This document shows positions 62,350-64,000 of a stretch of DNA of 64,000 nt, piece by piece. The stretch is from assembly GCF_009792355.1 (NCBI RefSeq), contig NZ_CP047045.1:2258501-2322500 (forward strand), read 5' to 3'. This stretch comes from Terricaulis silvestris. GTDB lineage: Bacteria > Pseudomonadota > Alphaproteobacteria > Caulobacterales > Aquidulcibacteraceae. Within the stretch, counting starts at the first letter, position 1. The number at the start of each line of letters is the position of its first letter. The notes below the pieces were generated by a model that saw only the letters and a list, made by a program, of their open reading frames with translations, did no database searches and was not told where the DNA came from. The position numbers and the translations under genes are program-made.

Positions 62350-64000
62350 AAGTTACGCCCCTTCGGCATCACGTTCGCAGCGGGACTCACATCCAGGTTG
62401 ATCCGCACATTGCGCGGATGGCGCTGGCGCGCATCGCCCTCACCGCCGCGTTTGGGTTCGTCGGTGGGGCCCGTGGGATCGATCTCCGGACCACGATTGG
62501 ACAACTGCGACAACAGCGGGGTCCAATCGTGCACGCGTTCGGCGATCACATGGATCACGCCACTCTCGCTCTGCACAGGCCCATCTACTGCGATCAGCCG
62601 CCCGCCGAGAATCTCTGGCCGGAATTGCTCGAAAATCTTCGGCCAGACCACGATGTTCGAAATCCAGCTTTCATCCTCAAGCGTCGCAAAGATGACACCG
62701 GACGCCGTGCCCGGACGCTGACGAACGAGCACGAGGCCTGTCACACGAACGCGTTGGCCGTTAGGTATCTCTCTCAGCTCTTCGGCTCTGATCGCTCCGC
62801 GCGCCGATAGTTCATCGCGGAGCAGCGCTGCCGGGTGCGTCTTCAGCGACAACCCGATAGTGCGGTAGTCTTCAACGATGTGCTCGCCAAGCAGCATCGA
62901 CGGCAGATCGTAGTCCGGCTCCTTCGTCGGATCTTCCTCGCGCACGAACAGCGGCAAGTCCTCTTGCCCGCCCACACGATTGAGTGCGCGCGCCGCCCAC
63001 AACGCCTCGCGCCGATCTAGCCCAAGCGACCGGAAGCCATCAAGATCGGCCAGACGGACGATCGTTGATGGTGAGAGGCCGCTGCGCAGCCACACATCGC
63101 GCACGGAATCATATCCGCGTCCACGACGCTCAATGAGCCGAATTATTTCTTCTTTGTCCAAACCCTGTGCCTGGCGAAAGCCTAACCGCAGCGCATGAGT
63201 GGATCGCACGTCTCCCCGCATGTCCTCATGGCGGTCATGCAAACGCTCTGAAGCGTTCGGCCCCTCTTCAAGAGAGTTGTCCCAGTCTGAGTGATTGATA
63301 TCGATCGGCCGGGTTTCGACGCCGTGTTCGGCAGCGTCGCGGACAATCTGCGCGGGCGCGTAGAAGCCCATGGGCTGCGCGTTGAGCAAAGCCGCCGCGA
63401 AGACATCCGGGTAATAACACTTCAACCACGAAGAGGCGTAGACGAGAATGGCGAAACTCGCAGCATGGCTTTCTGGGAAGCCATATTCCCCGAAACCTTC
63501 AATCTGCGCGAACGACGCCTCGGCGAATGCCCTGTCGTATTTGTTCGCGATCATGCCATTGATGAATTTTTCTTTGAGCGAGCCGATCGTGCCGACACGT
63601 TTGAAGGTAGCCATCGCCCGGCGAAGCTTATCAGCCTCCGGCGGACTGAAGCCTGCGGCGACGATGGCGATCTGCATGGCCTGCTCTTGAAACAGCGGCA
63701 CCCCCAGCGTGCGGATAAGAACTTCTTTCAACGCTTCTGACGGGTACGTGACCTTCTCGATCTCTTGCCTGCGTTTTAGATACGGATGCACCATGCCGCC
63801 CTGGATCGGCCCCGGCCGCACGATCGCCACTTCGATAACGAGATCGTAGAAATTCTTTGGCTTGAGCCGGGGCAGCATCGACATTTGCGCGCGACTCTCG
63901 ACCTGGAACACACCGATCGAATCCGCGCGATGCAGCATCTTATAGACGCGATCATCGCTGGTATCGGTCGAATCAAGCTTGACCATTTCGTGCATTGGGT
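62343..64000 (-). CDS. dnaE2: error-prone DNA polymerase DnaE2 (5' end cut by window edge)
   Basis: C-terminal 552 residues of ImuC-type polymerase, used in mutagenic SOS repair with ImuA and ImuB. Seen are the end of the PHP-Pol core ([62 protein letters not shown]-like [18 protein letters not shown]), an HhH region, an OB fold ([14 protein letters not shown]) and the family ending PKGRNFH. The missing N-terminus and any imuA/imuB lie beyond 64000. Confidence 0.95.
   Translation of the reverse strand, partial: PMHEMVKLDSTDTSDDRVYKMLHRADSIGVFQVESRAQMSMLPRLKPKNFYDLVIEVAIVRPGPIQGGMVHPYLKRRQEIEKVTYPSEALKEVLIRTLGVPLFQEQAMQIAIVAAGFSPPEADKLRRAMATFKRVGTIGSLKEKFINGMIANKYDRAFAEASFAQIEGFGEYGFPESHAASFAILVYASSWLKCYYPDVFAAALLNAQPMGFYAPAQIVRDAAEHGVETRPIDINHSDWDNSLEEGPNASERLHDRHEDMRGDVRSTHALRLGFRQAQGLDKEEIIRLIERRGRGYDSVRDVWLRSGLSPSTIVRLADLDGFRSLGLDRREALWAARALNRVGGQEDLPLFVREEDPTKEPDYDLPSMLLGEHIVEDYRTIGLSLKTHPAALLRDELSARGAIRAEELREIPNGQRVRVTGLVLVRQRPGTASGVIFATLEDESWISNIVVWPKIFEQFRPEILGGRLIAVDGPVQSESGVIHVIAERVHDWTPLLSQLSNRGPEIDPTGPTDEPKRGGEGDARQRHPRNVRINLDVSPAANVMPKGRNFH

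Overview
The window reads as one high-GC chromosomal segment of an alphaproteobacterium. The likeliest group is a relative of the Caulobacterales or Hyphomonadaceae. This is inferred from family content and gene order: der-bamB-YfgM-like TPR-panB, a tRNA-Lys without encoded CCA, a DnaE2 polymerase, HspQ, and several genes that seem to start without a leader. It is not based on any database search. Genes are dense, many overlap by 4 bases (ATGA or GTGA), and there is no rRNA, CRISPR array, transposase or integrase. Both edges cut genes: alr at the left and dnaE2 at the right.

Layout, left half. 1-8.7 kb: alr with an MlaE/MlaF lipid-transport pair, a Cys glutathione peroxidase, radA, a metallo-beta-lactamase-fold hydrolase, then cvpA-purF-SDR. 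8.8-11.7 kb: a possible lipoprotein, a structured repeat-rich gap, a BaiN/YhiN-type flavoprotein and a small membrane protein. 11.8-17.6 kb (minus strand): der, bamB, a YfgM-like TPR protein, panB, then an ECF sigma factor with a probable membrane partner. 17.75-21.75 kb: an ArsR-led operon with a clear operator over its promoter, followed by a GST, three tandem SRPBCC proteins, a DHFR-like reductase, a YCII protein and a hydrolase. 22-31.7 kb: an ArsC-like protein, a second GST, guaB, rsmB, a 4.2-kb accessory patch and guaA. The patch carries a TIR-WD40 protein, a membrane protein and small hypotheticals.

Layout, right half. 31.7-36.8 kb: an OmpA-domain protein, tag, a VOC protein, ppx-rlmE, hspQ with a strong terminator, and a HigBA-type toxin-antitoxin pair with a readable promoter and operator. 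36.8-41.9 kb: an arginine succinyltransferase operon in which an M20 metallohydrolase leads astA-astD-astB. 42-46.7 kb: an OmpA-type porin, tRNA-Lys, glpK and a three-gene cassette resembling phage lysis genes. 46.9-53.4 kb: a nitronate monooxygenase-like enzyme and methylmalonyl-CoA mutase, whose two subunit genes are separated by a GH25 muramidase and a small membrane protein. 53.3-57.2 kb: a YhhN-like protein, a methyltransferase-like protein, recQ, a VOC protein and a 57-residue protein. 57.2-59.7 kb: a three-gene envelope unit (TM anchor; TM-BON-OmpA; TM-coiled-coil with four WR repeats). 59.85-64 kb: two RNA methyltransferases, a crotonase and dnaE2.

The best candidates for something undescribed are the TIR-WD40 island, the BON-OmpA/WR-repeat envelope unit, the M20 enzyme in the ast operon, and the muramidase inside the mutase operon. 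A theme across the window is promoters whose -10 box sits 5-7 bases before the start codon (arsR-like, higB, guaB; weaker for guaA and recQ), which implies leaderless mRNAs.
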